Of a DNA stretch of 64,000 nucleotides, positions 23,243 through 32,598 are shown piece by piece. This stretch comes from Motiliproteus coralliicola (GTDB taxonomy: Bacteria; Pseudomonadota; Gammaproteobacteria; Pseudomonadales; Balneatricaceae). The position numbers and the translations under genes were made by a program. The notes under the pieces are model-generated. The model was not told the DNA's origin. It saw only the letters and a program-made list of their open reading frames with translations, and did no database searches. Location: the NCBI RefSeq assembly GCF_003345655.1, contig NZ_QQOH01000006.1, forward strand, positions 186,001-250,000. Reading direction: 5' to 3'. Position 1 is the stretch's first letter. Every line of letters starts with the position of its first letter.

Positions 23243-24280
23243 TCAGGGGCAGGGGATCGGATAGCGGGCGTGAATCGCTTCGATCGCCTTGAGCTGCTCT
23301 TCGCTCAGCCGTAGATCGATACTGTCGATATTGCTACGCAGCTGCTCCATCGTGGTGGCACCGATAATGGTGCTACCGACAAACGGCCGACTGTTGACGA
23401 AAGCCAGGGCCATCTGACTGGGAGACTGACCGTACTCCCGTGCCAACTCGACATAGGCCCGGGTCGCTTCAACGCCCCGTTCGGTGACATAGCGCCGGTA
23501 ATTGGGATACAGCTTCAGCCTCGATCCCTCCGGCAAACCACCGTCCAGGTATTTGCCGCTCAGCACCCCAAACCCCAACGGCGAATAGGGCAGCAGGTCG
23601 ATCTGTTCGCGCTGCAGCACTTCGGCCAGGCCGACTTCGGCGCTTCGATTCAGCAGGTTGTAAGGGTTCTGCACCGACACCACCATCGGCAGCCCTTCGG
23701 AGCGCGCCAGCTCCTGCAGACGCATCACCCCCCAGGGGGTTTCATTGGAGACGCCGATCTGCCGCACCAGGCCTTCCTCGACCAGCTCAGCCAGTGCCTG
23801 CAGCGATTCCAGCAGCGGCGCACCGTCCTTTTCCGGCTGATGGGTATAGCCCAGCTGTCCGAAGAAGTTGGTGGCCCGGTCCGGCCAGTGCAACTGGTAC
23901 AGATCCAGGTAGTCGACACCTAGCCGCTCCAGACTCCCCTGAATTGCCTGCCGGATATGATTCCGATTCAGGCTCAGGTTGGGACGGATATAGCGGACAA
24001 ATTCGCCAGGGCCGGAAACCTTAGACGCCAGTACGCAACGATCCCGATTGCCGCGAGCCCTCAGCCAACGACCGATCATCCGCTCGGTATCGCCCTGGGT
24101 TGCTGCCTTCGGAGGGATCGGATACAGCTCGGCGGTATCGAAAAAATTGACCCCGCGATCCAGTGCCAGATCCAGTTGTTCGAAGGCTTCCGCTTCGCTG
24201 TTCTGCTCGCCCCATGTCATGGTACCCAGGCAGATCCGACTGACCTTCAGATCACTCCGACCCAACGTCTGGTATTGCAT
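23243..24280 (-). CDS. Tas-like aldo/keto reductase
   Basis: 345-residue NADPH-dependent (beta/alpha)8 oxidoreductase, length and sequence close to E. coli Tas (346). Catalytic tetrad elements seen: Asp and Tyr in FFDTAELYPIPP, Lys in VLASKVSGPG, and His in YQLHWPDRATNFF. NADP-binding parts (PYSPLGFGVLSGKY, STIIGATTMEQLRSNI) are present. The physiological substrate is unknown. It lies 50 bp downstream of the RlmI-like gene in the same direction. Confidence 0.92.
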   Translation of the reverse strand: MQYQTLGRSDLKVSRICLGTMTWGEQNSEAEAFEQLDLALDRGVNFFDTAELYPIPPKAATQGDTERMIGRWLRARGNRDRCVLASKVSGPGEFVRYIRPNLSLNRNHIRQAIQGSLERLGVDYLDLYQLHWPDRATNFFGQLGYTHQPEKDGAPLLESLQALAELVEEGLVRQIGVSNETPWGVMRLQELARSEGLPMVVSVQNPYNLLNRSAEVGLAEVLQREQIDLLPYSPLGFGVLSGKYLDGGLPEGSRLKLYPNYRRYVTERGVEATRAYVELAREYGQSPSQMALAFVNSRPFVGSTIIGATTMEQLRSNIDSIDLRLSEEQLKAIEAIHARYPIPCP

Positions 24281-24330
24281 CGCCTCTCCTCCGTCACTGC
24301 GGTATTAAACCCAACCGTTGACCGGCAGGT

Positions 24331-25539
24331 TTAGAAACTGGGCAGAATCCTGACAAACATCGACTTCAGGTAATCGGTCTCCGGGATCGCCGGATGGACC
24401 GGATGATCGGCCCCCTGATGCCCCTGTTCGATGATCTGCGCCTGGCGATCGACCTGACGGCTGGAGGCGCGAATGATCTCCACCAACCGGTCGCGCTGCA
24501 AGTGCATCGAGCAGGAAGCCGATACCAGCAGACCATCCCGGGCCAACAGGCTGATCGCCAACTGATTGATGCGCTGGTAGGCCTGCTCGCCGTTACGAAC
24601 ATCCTTACGCTTTTGAATAAAGGCCGGCGGATCGACCACAATTACATCGAATTTCTCCGCCTCGGCCTTAAGCTGCTTGAGGCCGTCGAAGGCATCACCC
24701 TGCAGCGTTTGAACCTGGTCGGCAACGCCATTGAGTTGGGCGTTATGCTCGACCACGTCCAACGCGCTAGCGGAGGCATCCAGACAAAGTACCTCCGAGG
24801 CACCAGCCGCAGCCGCCTGCACCCCCCAACCGCCGATATAGCTGAATACGTCCAGCACCCGCTTGCCGGCGACATGCTGCTGAAGCCGGGCCCGGTTCAT
24901 CCGGTGATCGTAGAACCAGCCGGTCTTCTGGCCGGTCAGTACCGGGGCGGCAAAGTTAACCCCGTTCTCCACCAGCGGCGCCAGCTCCGGCACCTCGCCC
25001 AGCGCGGTCTCGACATAACTATCCAGCCCTTCCATTGCGCGCATCTTGCCGTCGTTTCGGAACAGAATCGCGCTCGGCTTGAGCACCTGCTGCAACGCTT
25101 CGACCAACTCCGCCTTCAAACGCTCCATCCCGGCGCTGGAGATCTGCACCACCAAGAGGTCATAGAATCGATCCACCACCAGTCCCGGCAAGCCGTCACT
25201 GTCGCCATAGACCAGTCGATAGCAATCCTGCTCGAAACAGCGCTGGCGTAGTGACAGGGCTATTTTGAGCCGATGTACCAGCAACGAGCGATCCAGCAAC
25301 TGAGCCGAATCCCGGCTGACCATGCGGCCACAGATCAGGTTGTTGGGATTCAGATAGGCGACCCCTAAGGGTTTGCCGCCGGCCTGCTCGACCACCACCT
25401 GCTCACCCACTTCGAACTGCTTCAGCGGCGTCGCCTTGGTATCGACTTCATTGCTGTAGATCCACAGGTGACCGCCACGTAAACGGCGATCGGCTTTGGC
25501 TTTTAAACGCAAGACTTGTAGCGGGGTCGACTGTTGCAA
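24331..25539 (-). CDS. rlmI: RlmI-like 23S rRNA (cytosine-5) methyltransferase
   Basis: 402-residue SAM-dependent enzyme, close to E. coli RlmI (about 396), which methylates 23S C1962. N-terminal PUA domain about 1-80 (LRLKAKADRRLRGGHLWIYSNE), a middle EEHEE-like domain with GQKTGWFYDHRMNRARL, and a Rossmann SAM domain with VLDVFSYIGGWG, VVDPPAFIQKRKD and the SASCSMHL motif with the likely catalytic Cys. The start is at ATG 25539. Exact target base assumed from homology. Confidence 0.9.
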   Translation of the reverse strand: MQQSTPLQVLRLKAKADRRLRGGHLWIYSNEVDTKATPLKQFEVGEQVVVEQAGGKPLGVAYLNPNNLICGRMVSRDSAQLLDRSLLVHRLKIALSLRQRCFEQDCYRLVYGDSDGLPGLVVDRFYDLLVVQISSAGMERLKAELVEALQQVLKPSAILFRNDGKMRAMEGLDSYVETALGEVPELAPLVENGVNFAAPVLTGQKTGWFYDHRMNRARLQQHVAGKRVLDVFSYIGGWGVQAAAAGASEVLCLDASASALDVVEHNAQLNGVADQVQTLQGDAFDGLKQLKAEAEKFDVIVVDPPAFIQKRKDVRNGEQAYQRINQLAISLLARDGLLVSASCSMHLQRDRLVEIIRASSRQVDRQAQIIEQGHQGADHPVHPAIPETDYLKSMFVRILPSF

Positions 25540-25645
25540 GGTCAGGTACTCTCAATGAACGTTCAGAATTAACGGGATGGGGTTTCAACCCCGGAAGGCG
25601 ATCTCACCGCTCGGAAAAAGGCACGGTGCGATGGGAAAATAGCGC

Positions 25646-25679
25646 ATAAAAGAAAGCCCTGCCGAAATCTCAGCAGGGC
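25646..25679 (-). terminator. intrinsic terminator after gcvH
   Basis: On the minus strand a 7-bp stem GCCCTGC/GCAGGGC (25673-25679 with 25656-25662) and 10-nt loop is followed by TTTCTTTTAT. It lies about 50 nt after the gcvH stop and ends that transcript. Confidence 0.65.
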
Positions 25680-25725
25680 CATTTCGATATCCGGATCGCC
25701 TTAGCTGCCCGGATCTTGAATCGGA

Positions 25726-26118
25726 TTAAGACTCCGATTCGCACAGCTCGCCATAGGCTTCGGCGTCCAGCAGACCTTCCAGCTCGCTGGCATCGGTGGG
25801 ACGGACCCGGAAGAACCAGCCGTCTCCGTAGCTGTCGGAGTTGACCAGCTCGGGGGAATCTTCCAGCTCGGCGTTAACCGCTACCACTTCCAGACCGATC
25901 GGCGCATAGATATCGGAAGCCGCCTTCACAGACTCCACCACACCCATATCGTCACCCGAAGCAAAGCTCTCGCCGACTTCCGGAAGTTCAACAAAAACCA
26001 CATCGCCCAACAGCTCCTGGGCATGGTCGGTAATCCCGATCGTTACGGTGCCATCGCCTTCATCACGAATCCATTCATGGCTGGATACATACTTCAGCTC
26101 AGCAGGGATGTTACTCAT
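25726..26118 (-). CDS. gcvH: glycine cleavage system H protein
   Basis: Lipoyl carrier that shuttles the aminomethyl group between P, T and L proteins. 130 residues; the lipoylated lysine is K65 in [18 protein letters not shown], and [13 protein letters not shown] and DGWFFRVRP flank it as expected. A 137-bp spacer separates it from the ubiI-like gene and may hold its promoter. gcvT and gcvP are not in the window, although E. coli has gcvTHP right after pepP-ubiH-ubiI, so the cluster is split here. Confidence 0.96.
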   Translation of the reverse strand: MSNIPAELKYVSSHEWIRDEGDGTVTIGITDHAQELLGDVVFVELPEVGESFASGDDMGVVESVKAASDIYAPIGLEVVAVNAELEDSPELVNSDSYGDGWFFRVRPTDASELEGLLDAEAYGELCESES

Positions 26119-26255
26119 GGGGTCGTCCTCTCAACGAAAAAATTTCGAGCCCGGATCCACCGGGAAGTCCAAAACCGTATTCTAGCCCGGTTTTTTCACC
26201 AAGGGGCCAGAAATTTCACCATTTTAGCCGGTGATCACAACGTTAACCTGATGTT

Positions 26256-27566
26256 CTAGCCCAGACCGGTCTGCTCCAAAGGGCGCTGCGCCAGCTGGGG
26301 CAGATCGCCTTCCAGCCCCAGCGCATGACGTACCAGCAACCGTTTGAGCGGGCCGGTCGCCGCGACCTGTTTCATGCCCACATTGCGCAACCAGTGCACC
26401 ACCGGCGGCACCTCCCCGTAGAGATGTCGAAATGCCGCCATGGTTGCCATCATCTGCAGGTTCTCACCCTGGCGACGGCGCTGATAACGGCGTAGCCGCT
26501 GCAGCTCACCCAACGGCAGTCCCAGCTCGCTGGAAGCCAACAGCTCTTCGGCCAGTGTAGCCGCATCCAACAACCCTAGATTGACACCCTGCCCGGCCAA
26601 CGGATGGATCGTATGGGCCGCATCCCCCACCAAAGCCAGTGACGGTGCCACATAGTCCTTGGCATGACGCTGGGTCAGCGGAAACTTGAAGCGTGGATCG
26701 ACCTCGGTGATCCGCCCCAATCGAAACTCGAACGCCTGCCCCAAGGCTTCGCTGAAGGCGGCATCATCCATCGCCATCAGTTCATCGGCATGATTGGGCG
26801 AAGTCGACCAGACGATCGACAACTGATGGCCGTTACCGGCCAACGGCAATAGCGCCAGCGGGCCATCCTCGGTAAAGCGCTGCCAGGCCGTCTGCTGATG
26901 CGGCTGCTCGGTGGTGATGGTGGTGACGATCGCGTGGTGTTGATAATCCCACTCACTCAGCGGCATCCCGGCCAGATGACGGGTGGCTGAGCGGGCGCCG
27001 TCAGCAGCGACCACCAAACGAGCCTTGAGCCGACTGCCGTCATCGAGGGTCAATATCCGCCAGCTCTCGAGACCATCGGTGTCAGGCTCGGACAGGGTGG
27101 CGATAGTACGGCCGCCGAGCCATTCGATATTGTCATGCTGTTCCAGTGCCTGCTGCAGTCCCGCCAGGGTGACCCGGTTCTCGACCAGGTGCCCCAAATG
27201 GGCTTGATGCTGTTCCGCCGCAGAGAAGCCGATTTCCGCGGTGCCTTCACCGTCCCAGACCCGCATCCGCTGGTAAGGCTCAACCCGCAACTGCGCCATG
27301 GTTGGCCAGGCATCGAGGGAACGCAGAATCTGCTCCGAGGCCAGGCTCAACGCACTGACCCGGGGATCGAATCCCTTCTCCGCCTCCGCTTTTACCCGGG
27401 CAAGTCGCCCAGCCGCGTCGGTCTGCATCGGATCGATCACGACCACCGACAGTGCACTGGATCCCAGACCGCAGGCCAGGGCCTGGCCCACCATCCCGCC
27501 ACCGACGATGGCAACGTCGACCTCTCGCTCTAACCCGGTTACGGGTGCGACGTCATTTTCGCTCAT
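26256..27566 (-). CDS. ubiI: FAD-dependent ubiquinone hydroxylase, UbiI/UbiH family
   Basis: 436-residue flavin monooxygenase of ubiquinone biosynthesis. FAD-binding motifs: VDVAIVGGGMVGQALACGLG near the N-terminus, VVAADGARSATRHL (DG motif) and LVGDAAHTIHPLAGQGVNLG. Placed downstream of ubiH with a 4-nt overlap, as visC/ubiI is in E. coli. I assign C5-hydroxylation (UbiI) from position; UbiL/UbiM-like roles cannot be excluded without phylogeny. Confidence 0.85.
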   Translation of the reverse strand: MSENDVAPVTGLEREVDVAIVGGGMVGQALACGLGSSALSVVVIDPMQTDAAGRLARVKAEAEKGFDPRVSALSLASEQILRSLDAWPTMAQLRVEPYQRMRVWDGEGTAEIGFSAAEQHQAHLGHLVENRVTLAGLQQALEQHDNIEWLGGRTIATLSEPDTDGLESWRILTLDDGSRLKARLVVAADGARSATRHLAGMPLSEWDYQHHAIVTTITTEQPHQQTAWQRFTEDGPLALLPLAGNGHQLSIVWSTSPNHADELMAMDDAAFSEALGQAFEFRLGRITEVDPRFKFPLTQRHAKDYVAPSLALVGDAAHTIHPLAGQGVNLGLLDAATLAEELLASSELGLPLGELQRLRRYQRRRQGENLQMMATMAAFRHLYGEVPPVVHWLRNVGMKQVAATGPLKRLLVRHALGLEGDLPQLAQRPLEQTGLG

Positions 27567-28864
27567 GCTAACTCCTCAGCTACCTGACTCCGGCAAGAAC
27601 TGCCCAATTCCGGCAAGGCCACATCCAACCCCATCGCACTATCGGCAAAGGCATGCTTGAGCGGCGATGCCAGCTCCATTCCCAACAATCCGACATTACG
27701 GGCCATCACCAGCAACGACTGATCGTTGGAGAACAGCATGGTGGCACGATCGCTGAAACCGATGGTCTTGTACTGATCCCAACCCAGTTGATCATGGAAC
27801 CGATTCAACGTTTCCAAGCCGCCCAACGGGCGCCCCTGCCGCTGGGCCGCCAGTAGTTCCTGAGCCAACACCATCGCGCCACGCAGGGCCAGGTTGAAAC
27901 CCTGGCCGGCGATCGGGTGCAGCGTATGGGCCGCATTACCCAGAACCACCACCCCACGACGGACCTGCTCGCGGGTTCGCATCAGTTTCAGCGGATAGCT
28001 GTGGCGCTCTCCGACCCGGGTAATCCGACCGGCACGGTAGCCAAACTGTCGATGCAGCTGGCGTAGAAAGGCATCGTCATCGATGGCCAGAAGCTCGTCG
28101 GCCTGCTCCAGCGGAACACTCCAGACCAGCGCAGCCCGAGGCTTACCTTCGCCATCATCTTGCAACGGCAACAGCGCCATCGGTCCTTGATCGGTAAAAC
28201 GTTCGTAGGCGATAGCCTCGTGAGGACGGTCCAACGTCAGGTTGGCGATCAAGGCGCACTGCTCATAGGGCGTCTCAGTACTGTCAATATGCAGCTGCTC
28301 CCGCAGCCCCGAACGACCGCCATCACAGATTACCAACAGACTCGCCTCAATCCCCCGAACTTCACCGTCGTGTTCGTATTCGATAAGACTGCCCTGGGCG
28401 GTCGGGCGCGCGGCCACGACTTCGGCCGGGCAGCGGAACTCAATCCCAGAATCAGGCTGCTGCAACGGCTGCATCAGCACCCGTCCAAGGCTGCGGTTTT
28501 CCACCACATAACCCAGTGCCGATACGTTCTCCTTGTCGGCATCCAAGCGTACCGCGCCGAAATGGCCCTTGTCGGAGACCCGGATATGGCGAATCGGGCA
28601 GGCGCTGGGCGCCAATGACGACCAGACGCCGAGACGTTCGAACAGATGCCGGGTACCCAACGACAATGCGGTCGAACGGGCGTCGTAGCTCGGCTGCAAA
28701 GGCTGATCGCTCTGCTGCGGCATCTCAAACGCTTCAAACACCACAATTTTCAGCGGCGACTCGGCTGACTTTTGCCCCGCCTGTTGGCCCTTGGCCAGCG
28801 CCAGCGCCAGCGCCGCACCGACCATACCACCACCAACAATGGCGATATCACAGTTTTCCATCAC
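27563..28864 (-). CDS. ubiH: 2-octaprenyl-6-methoxyphenol hydroxylase
   Basis: 433-residue flavin monooxygenase that hydroxylates C1 of the ubiquinone ring precursor. It has CDIAIVGGGMVGAALALALA, the DGGRSGLREQL motif and VVLGNAAHTLHPIAGQGFNL. The Asn in GNAAH (in place of the usual Asp of GDAAH) is normal for UbiH, which separates it from its UbiI-like neighbour. It begins right after the pepP stop and overlaps ubiI by 4 nt, so pepP-ubiH-ubiI is one operon. Confidence 0.94.
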   Translation of the reverse strand: MMENCDIAIVGGGMVGAALALALAKGQQAGQKSAESPLKIVVFEAFEMPQQSDQPLQPSYDARSTALSLGTRHLFERLGVWSSLAPSACPIRHIRVSDKGHFGAVRLDADKENVSALGYVVENRSLGRVLMQPLQQPDSGIEFRCPAEVVAARPTAQGSLIEYEHDGEVRGIEASLLVICDGGRSGLREQLHIDSTETPYEQCALIANLTLDRPHEAIAYERFTDQGPMALLPLQDDGEGKPRAALVWSVPLEQADELLAIDDDAFLRQLHRQFGYRAGRITRVGERHSYPLKLMRTREQVRRGVVVLGNAAHTLHPIAGQGFNLALRGAMVLAQELLAAQRQGRPLGGLETLNRFHDQLGWDQYKTIGFSDRATMLFSNDQSLLVMARNVGLLGMELASPLKHAFADSAMGLDVALPELGSSCRSQVAEELA

Positions 28865-30235
28865 TTAGTCCTCGGCCGTTGACTGCATCAACTGTTCAAT
28901 GGCGTCGATCGATTTAGGTACCGACTCGGTCAGTACCTCGTGCCCCTGGTCGGTCACCAGCACATCATCCTCAATCCGGATCCCGATACCCCGCCAACGC
29001 GGCTCAACCGTCTCGTTATCCGGCGCAATATAAAGTCCGGGTTCGATGGTCAGCACCATACCCGCCTCCAGCGGGCGCGACTCACCCTGCTGCTTGTATT
29101 CACCGACATCATGGACATCCAGCCCCAGCCAGTGGCTGGTGCGATGCATGTAAAAAGGCTTGTAGGCTTCCTGCTCGATCAACTCGTCGGTCTCGCCCTG
29201 CAGCAGCCCCAGTTCAACCAAGCCTTCGACCAACACATTCAGGCTCGCCTGATGGGGATCGTCAAATTCAGCACCGGGCTTGACCACCGAGATGGCGACC
29301 TCCTGGGCATCCAGCACCAACTGGTAAATGGCTTTTTGATCGGCGCTGAAACGGCCGTTAATCGGGAAGGTGCGGGTGATATCCCCGGCGTAACCCTCGA
29401 CTTCGGCACCGGCGTCGATCAGCACCAGGTCTCCGTCCCGCAGGATGTCGCTGTTCTGGGTGTAGTGCAGGACACAACCGTTGGCGCCGCCGCCGACAAT
29501 GCTGGCATAGGCCGGGAAGCGACAGCCGTGGCGACCGAACTCATGCTGAATCTCGGCTTCGAGGCGATACTCTCCCCAACCGGGACGACATTTCTGCATC
29601 GCCCGCCGATGGGCCGCGGCGCTGATCTTTCCGGCAGCTCGCATCAACTGCTGCTCGGCCGGACTTTTGATCAAACGTAGCTCGTGTAACAACGGATCCA
29701 GGTCGCCACGCTGCTGCGGTACCTGCTCGGCACTGCGCAGGCGCTGTTGAAGATTTTGGCACCACCCCTGGAGCTGTGCCGACAGCTCGGTATCACGGAA
29801 GCTGAAATAGAGTTTCTCGATCCCCTGCAATTGCGGCGGCATCAATTTATCCAGCTGTTCCAGCGTGTAGCCCTTATCAAAGCCAAATCGGGATTCGACC
29901 CCCTCGGCGCCGACCCGGTAGCCGGTCCAGACCTCCTGCTCAGGATCGCGGGGCTGTACAAACATCAATGATCGCAGCGCCCCCTGCCCATCCTTGATCA
30001 ACAGCATCAGCGCCTCAGGCTCTGGAAAACCGCTCAAGTAATGGAAGTCGCTATGCTGGCGGAAGGGATACTCGGCATCGCGATTACGAACCTTCAGGCT
30101 CGCCGCTCGCAGCAGCACCGCAGACCTTGCCGGCAACAGCGCCAGCAGCCGCTCCCTTCGCTGTTGATGCTCAGAGATGTCGATGGGTTCAAAATCGATC
30201 GTTGGCTCGATCGAGGCTGGGATGGATTGACTCAT
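28865..30235 (-). CDS. pepP: Xaa-Pro aminopeptidase (aminopeptidase P)
   Basis: 456-residue M24B metallopeptidase that removes N-terminal residues before proline. Metal ligands can be placed: two Asp in VLIDAGAEVEGYAGDITRTF, His in HWLGLDVHDVGEY, and Glu residues in MVLTIEPGLYI and GIGIRIEDDVL. The N-terminal creatinase-like domain (about 30-170) is complete. It lies 15 bp downstream of the ygfB-like gene in the conserved ygfB-pepP-ubiH-ubiI order. Confidence 0.96.
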   Translation of the reverse strand: MSQSIPASIEPTIDFEPIDISEHQQRRERLLALLPARSAVLLRAASLKVRNRDAEYPFRQHSDFHYLSGFPEPEALMLLIKDGQGALRSLMFVQPRDPEQEVWTGYRVGAEGVESRFGFDKGYTLEQLDKLMPPQLQGIEKLYFSFRDTELSAQLQGWCQNLQQRLRSAEQVPQQRGDLDPLLHELRLIKSPAEQQLMRAAGKISAAAHRRAMQKCRPGWGEYRLEAEIQHEFGRHGCRFPAYASIVGGGANGCVLHYTQNSDILRDGDLVLIDAGAEVEGYAGDITRTFPINGRFSADQKAIYQLVLDAQEVAISVVKPGAEFDDPHQASLNVLVEGLVELGLLQGETDELIEQEAYKPFYMHRTSHWLGLDVHDVGEYKQQGESRPLEAGMVLTIEPGLYIAPDNETVEPRWRGIGIRIEDDVLVTDQGHEVLTESVPKSIDAIEQLMQSTAED

Positions 30236-30250
30236 TGATCCGAACTCCGC

Positions 30251-30847
30251 TCAATGCAATGGCGTATCGGGCGGCAGCTGGGCACCCCCTTCAGTGACCA
30301 CGCGCTGATTACACTCGGAGAACACCAGTAAAGCCACCATCCGCACGTACTCGAAGATCTCGATAAAGTCCGCTTCACTCTCCTCTTCAGCGCCTTCATC
30401 CACCGCGATCTGGGCAATCTGTGACAGATCCCGAATACCGTCGCGAGCATCTTCGCTCAACTGTTCAGCCGGCTTGCCCTTGCCCAGCGCGTAGCCGCAA
30501 AGAAAACCGTGACACCAGAGCCCCAGCTCTTCGGCCCGCTGCGCCAGCTCCACCTCTTCGTCGGGAATCAGCGGTTGCAGATCAAAACCGCCCTCTTCCA
30601 GCTGCGCCAGTGTTACCTGATAGAGGGTCGACAGTCCGGCTCGCAGAGCGGCGCTGAGCTCCTCTTCGATGCCCAGTTGGCTCGCGGCACTCTGGAACCA
30701 GGAGTCCAGCGTCAGACGGTTACCCGCCGACAGCAGGCCACAAAGATAGCCGTGCAACTCAGCCGGCGAATGCAATGCGGCATGCTGTAAAAACAACTCG
30801 GCCAGCTGATCAAAGTTACTGATATCGGAAGACGCTTGCTCTGCCAC
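30251..30847 (-). CDS. ygfB: UPF0149 (YgfB) family protein
   Basis: 198-residue all-alpha protein of the UPF0149/YecA family. Typical residues: FDQLAELFLQHAALHSPAELHGYLCGLLSAG near the N-terminus and GLWCHGFLCGYAL in the middle; the C-terminus has EIFEYVRMVALLVFSE. No SecC zinc tail is present, so it is the YgfB rather than YecA type. In Pseudomonas aeruginosa the homologue has been reported to affect beta-lactam resistance via AmpDh3. First gene of the pepP operon. Confidence 0.93.
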   Translation of the reverse strand: MAEQASSDISNFDQLAELFLQHAALHSPAELHGYLCGLLSAGNRLTLDSWFQSAASQLGIEEELSAALRAGLSTLYQVTLAQLEEGGFDLQPLIPDEEVELAQRAEELGLWCHGFLCGYALGKGKPAEQLSEDARDGIRDLSQIAQIAVDEGAEEESEADFIEIFEYVRMVALLVFSECNQRVVTEGGAQLPPDTPLH

Positions 30848-31046
30848 GGCGGAAAAACCTCTGAACAGGTCCGGATAGGAAATTGCCCAACCCAGACGGG
30901 AGAAAAAGAAACAACAAATCCTACCATTTGCAGGGGGTTGGAACCACGATGTCTCGCATCAGCCAAGTCAAACGCCCCGTCACGGTTGCTGAAGCTAAAA
31001 ACCACCCAGAATACGGATATACAACCCTTCGGCGATGGCCAGATGA

Positions 31047-31075
31047 TTGACCCCCGCCCCGCCCCAACCTACTAT
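31047..31075 (+). promoter_or_regulatory. promoter of the TIGR02449-zapA unit
   Basis: -35 TTGACC (31047-31052), 17-nt spacer, -10 TACTAT (31070-31075), about 25-30 nt upstream of the first gene. Confidence 0.55.
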
Positions 31076-31104
31076 TCTGGGCTAAGTCCAAACGAGTGAG
31101 CGGT

Positions 31105-31308
31105 ATGCTGGAACCCACCCCATCTGATCTGTCGAGCCAGGTGCAATCCCTGTTGGATTACTGCGCCCAACTGGAGCGCCAAAACAGACAGCTGCGGGAG
31201 CGCCAGCAGAGCCTGTTGCAGGAGCGGAATCGGCTACGGATCGTCCGCGATGAAACCCAGAAACAGGTGGAGGCGATGATTGACCGTCTCCGGGCAATGG
31301 AGCGGTAA
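31105..31308 (+). CDS. TIGR02449 family coiled-coil protein
   Basis: 67-residue protein, almost entirely a Gln/Glu/Arg/Leu-rich coiled coil (CAQLERQNRQLRERQQSLL onward). A family member usually sits directly before zapA in Pseudomonas-type genomes; the function is not established but a cell-division link is implied by location. I take ATG 31105 (MLEPTPSDLSSQ); a GTG three codons upstream (31096) is possible but lacks a ribosome-binding site. It ends 5 bp before zapA. Confidence 0.85.
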   Translation: MLEPTPSDLSSQVQSLLDYCAQLERQNRQLRERQQSLLQERNRLRIVRDETQKQVEAMIDRLRAMER

Positions 31309-31313
31309 GGACG

Positions 31314-31622
31314 ATGAGCGACGCTAATAAAGTTCAGATTCAGATCCAGGGAAAAGAGTTCCTGATCAGTTGCCCGACGGAAGCCCAACCGGAACTGCTG
31401 GCATCAGCGCAGCTTTTGAATCAACGCATGGACGAGATCAAGCAGAGCGGCAAGGTCTACGGACTGGATCGAATCTCGGTCATGGCGGCCTTGAATCTAA
31501 CCCACGAATTGCTGCAGACCCAGCGCGAACTGGAAGCCTTGAAACAGCAGCAACAGCACCTCAGCGATCAGATCGCCAAAGCGATGGCCGGTAAAAACGA
31601 CACCGACAAAGCCCCGGCCTGA
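31314..31622 (+). CDS. zapA: cell division protein ZapA
   Basis: 102-residue Z-ring stabiliser that cross-links FtsZ filaments. The N-terminal beta/alpha head shows VQIQIQGKEFLISCPTEAQP, followed by the LDRISVMAALNLTHELLQTQ helix, a family signature, and a coiled coil to the C-terminus. Followed by the 6S RNA gene and ygfA, the standard order. Confidence 0.95.
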   Translation: MSDANKVQIQIQGKEFLISCPTEAQPELLASAQLLNQRMDEIKQSGKVYGLDRISVMAALNLTHELLQTQRELEALKQQQQHLSDQIAKAMAGKNDTDKAPA

Positions 31623-31683
31623 AGTCCCTCAGCATTAGCCGGAGGCGGATTGCCAACCACAAACTCGCCCCAAGATTCAAGAC

Positions 31684-31711
31684 CTGACATTGCGATGCCA
31701 CGGCGTATAAT
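31684..31711 (+). promoter_or_regulatory. 6S RNA promoter
   Basis: -35 CTGACA (31684-31689; 5 of 6 to consensus), 16-nt spacer, perfect -10 TATAAT (31706-31711). A start at about 31718 fits the 5' end of the closing stem of the 6S RNA. Confidence 0.75.
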
Positions 31712-31717
31712 AGCCCT

Positions 31718-31900
31718 GCTCCCTTCGGTGTTTGGCAGTCGGTATAGTCCCTCGAGCCGATAATCACATTTCCGGAGGTTCTCAGTTACCATTGATGTGC
31801 ATGTCCGCAAGACGGGAAGCCTAATATGGTTCGGGAACCGCCACCTTGAACCTTCGGGTTCAGGGCCGACATCGACACCGGCACTGCGGGGAGCCTCTTT
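31718..31900 (+). ncRNA. ssrS: 6S RNA
   Basis: Binds the sigma70 RNA polymerase holoenzyme and mimics an open promoter in stationary phase. Sequence blocks match E. coli 6S: AGTCCCTCGAGCCGATAA (5' side of the central region), GTCCGCAAGACGGGAAGCCT, and CACCTTGAACCTTCGGGTTC near the 3' strand. The ends pair (GCTCCC at 31718-31723 with GGGAGC at 31889-31894). About 180 nt, between zapA and ygfA as in most gammaproteobacteria. End points are estimates. Confidence 0.93.
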
Positions 31901-31946
31901 TTCTACTTCGGCGTTCGCCTCCCTCTACCCAGCACCTAGAGATCCG

Positions 31947-32564
31947 ATGAATCGCGCCCAACTGAGAAAACATCTACGCCAGCAGCGACGGGCCCTTAGC
32001 CCGGCTCAGCAACGTCGTGCCGCGGCCGACCTTGCCCGCTGTCTGAAAACTAACCCCCAGTTCGTCCGCGCCCGCCGAATCGGATTTTACCTACCCAGTG
32101 ACGGTGAGATCTCCCCGTTACCATTGATCGAAATGGCCTTGAAGATGGGGAAACGCTGTTTCCTGCCGGTACTACATCCGGTCTACCATAACCGACTCTG
32201 GTTCGCCCGCTATCGCCCCAACGCAAGCTTACGAAAGAATATCTACGGCATCTCGGAGCCGGATATTCGACTCGAGCCCCGCGTCCAACCCTGGGCGCTG
32301 GATCTGGTACTCCTTCCGCTAGTGGGTTTTGATCCCCATGGGGGCCGTCTCGGGATGGGCGGGGGTTATTACGATCGCAGCTTTGCCTTTACCCGCCGAC
32401 CCAGAGCAGACCAACGCCCTGCCCGGCAATCGCCGAAACTGATAGGCCTGGCCCACGAACTGCAGAAGCAGCCAAAACTGGAAATGGCAGATTGGGATAT
32501 TCCACTGGCAGCGGTGGCTACCGAGCGTCGGGTTTATTGGAGCGGAAACAGCACCGCCGGATGA
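31947..32564 (+). CDS. ygfA: 5-formyltetrahydrofolate cyclo-ligase
   Basis: ATP-dependent conversion of 5-formyl-THF to 5,10-methenyl-THF; in E. coli YgfA also affects persistence. 205 residues from ATG 31947 (MNRAQLRKHLRQQRRAL); an open frame runs back into the 6S RNA but has no conserved residues there. Family motifs: IGFYLPSDGEISPLPL, the LDLVLLPLVGFDPHGGRLGM stretch and GGGYYDRSF for ATP/Mg. Directly downstream of 6S RNA, suggesting processing from the same transcript. Confidence 0.94.
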   Translation: MNRAQLRKHLRQQRRALSPAQQRRAAADLARCLKTNPQFVRARRIGFYLPSDGEISPLPLIEMALKMGKRCFLPVLHPVYHNRLWFARYRPNASLRKNIYGISEPDIRLEPRVQPWALDLVLLPLVGFDPHGGRLGMGGGYYDRSFAFTRRPRADQRPARQSPKLIGLAHELQKQPKLEMADWDIPLAAVATERRVYWSGNSTAG

Positions 32565-32598
32565 TCCCGGAGGATGAGAAGTAAGACTTGGCCTGGCG

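Noticed and set aside
27563..28864. Asn for Asp in the GDAAH motif of UbiH as a possible defect
   Set aside because: GNAAxTLHPIAGQG is normal for UbiH.
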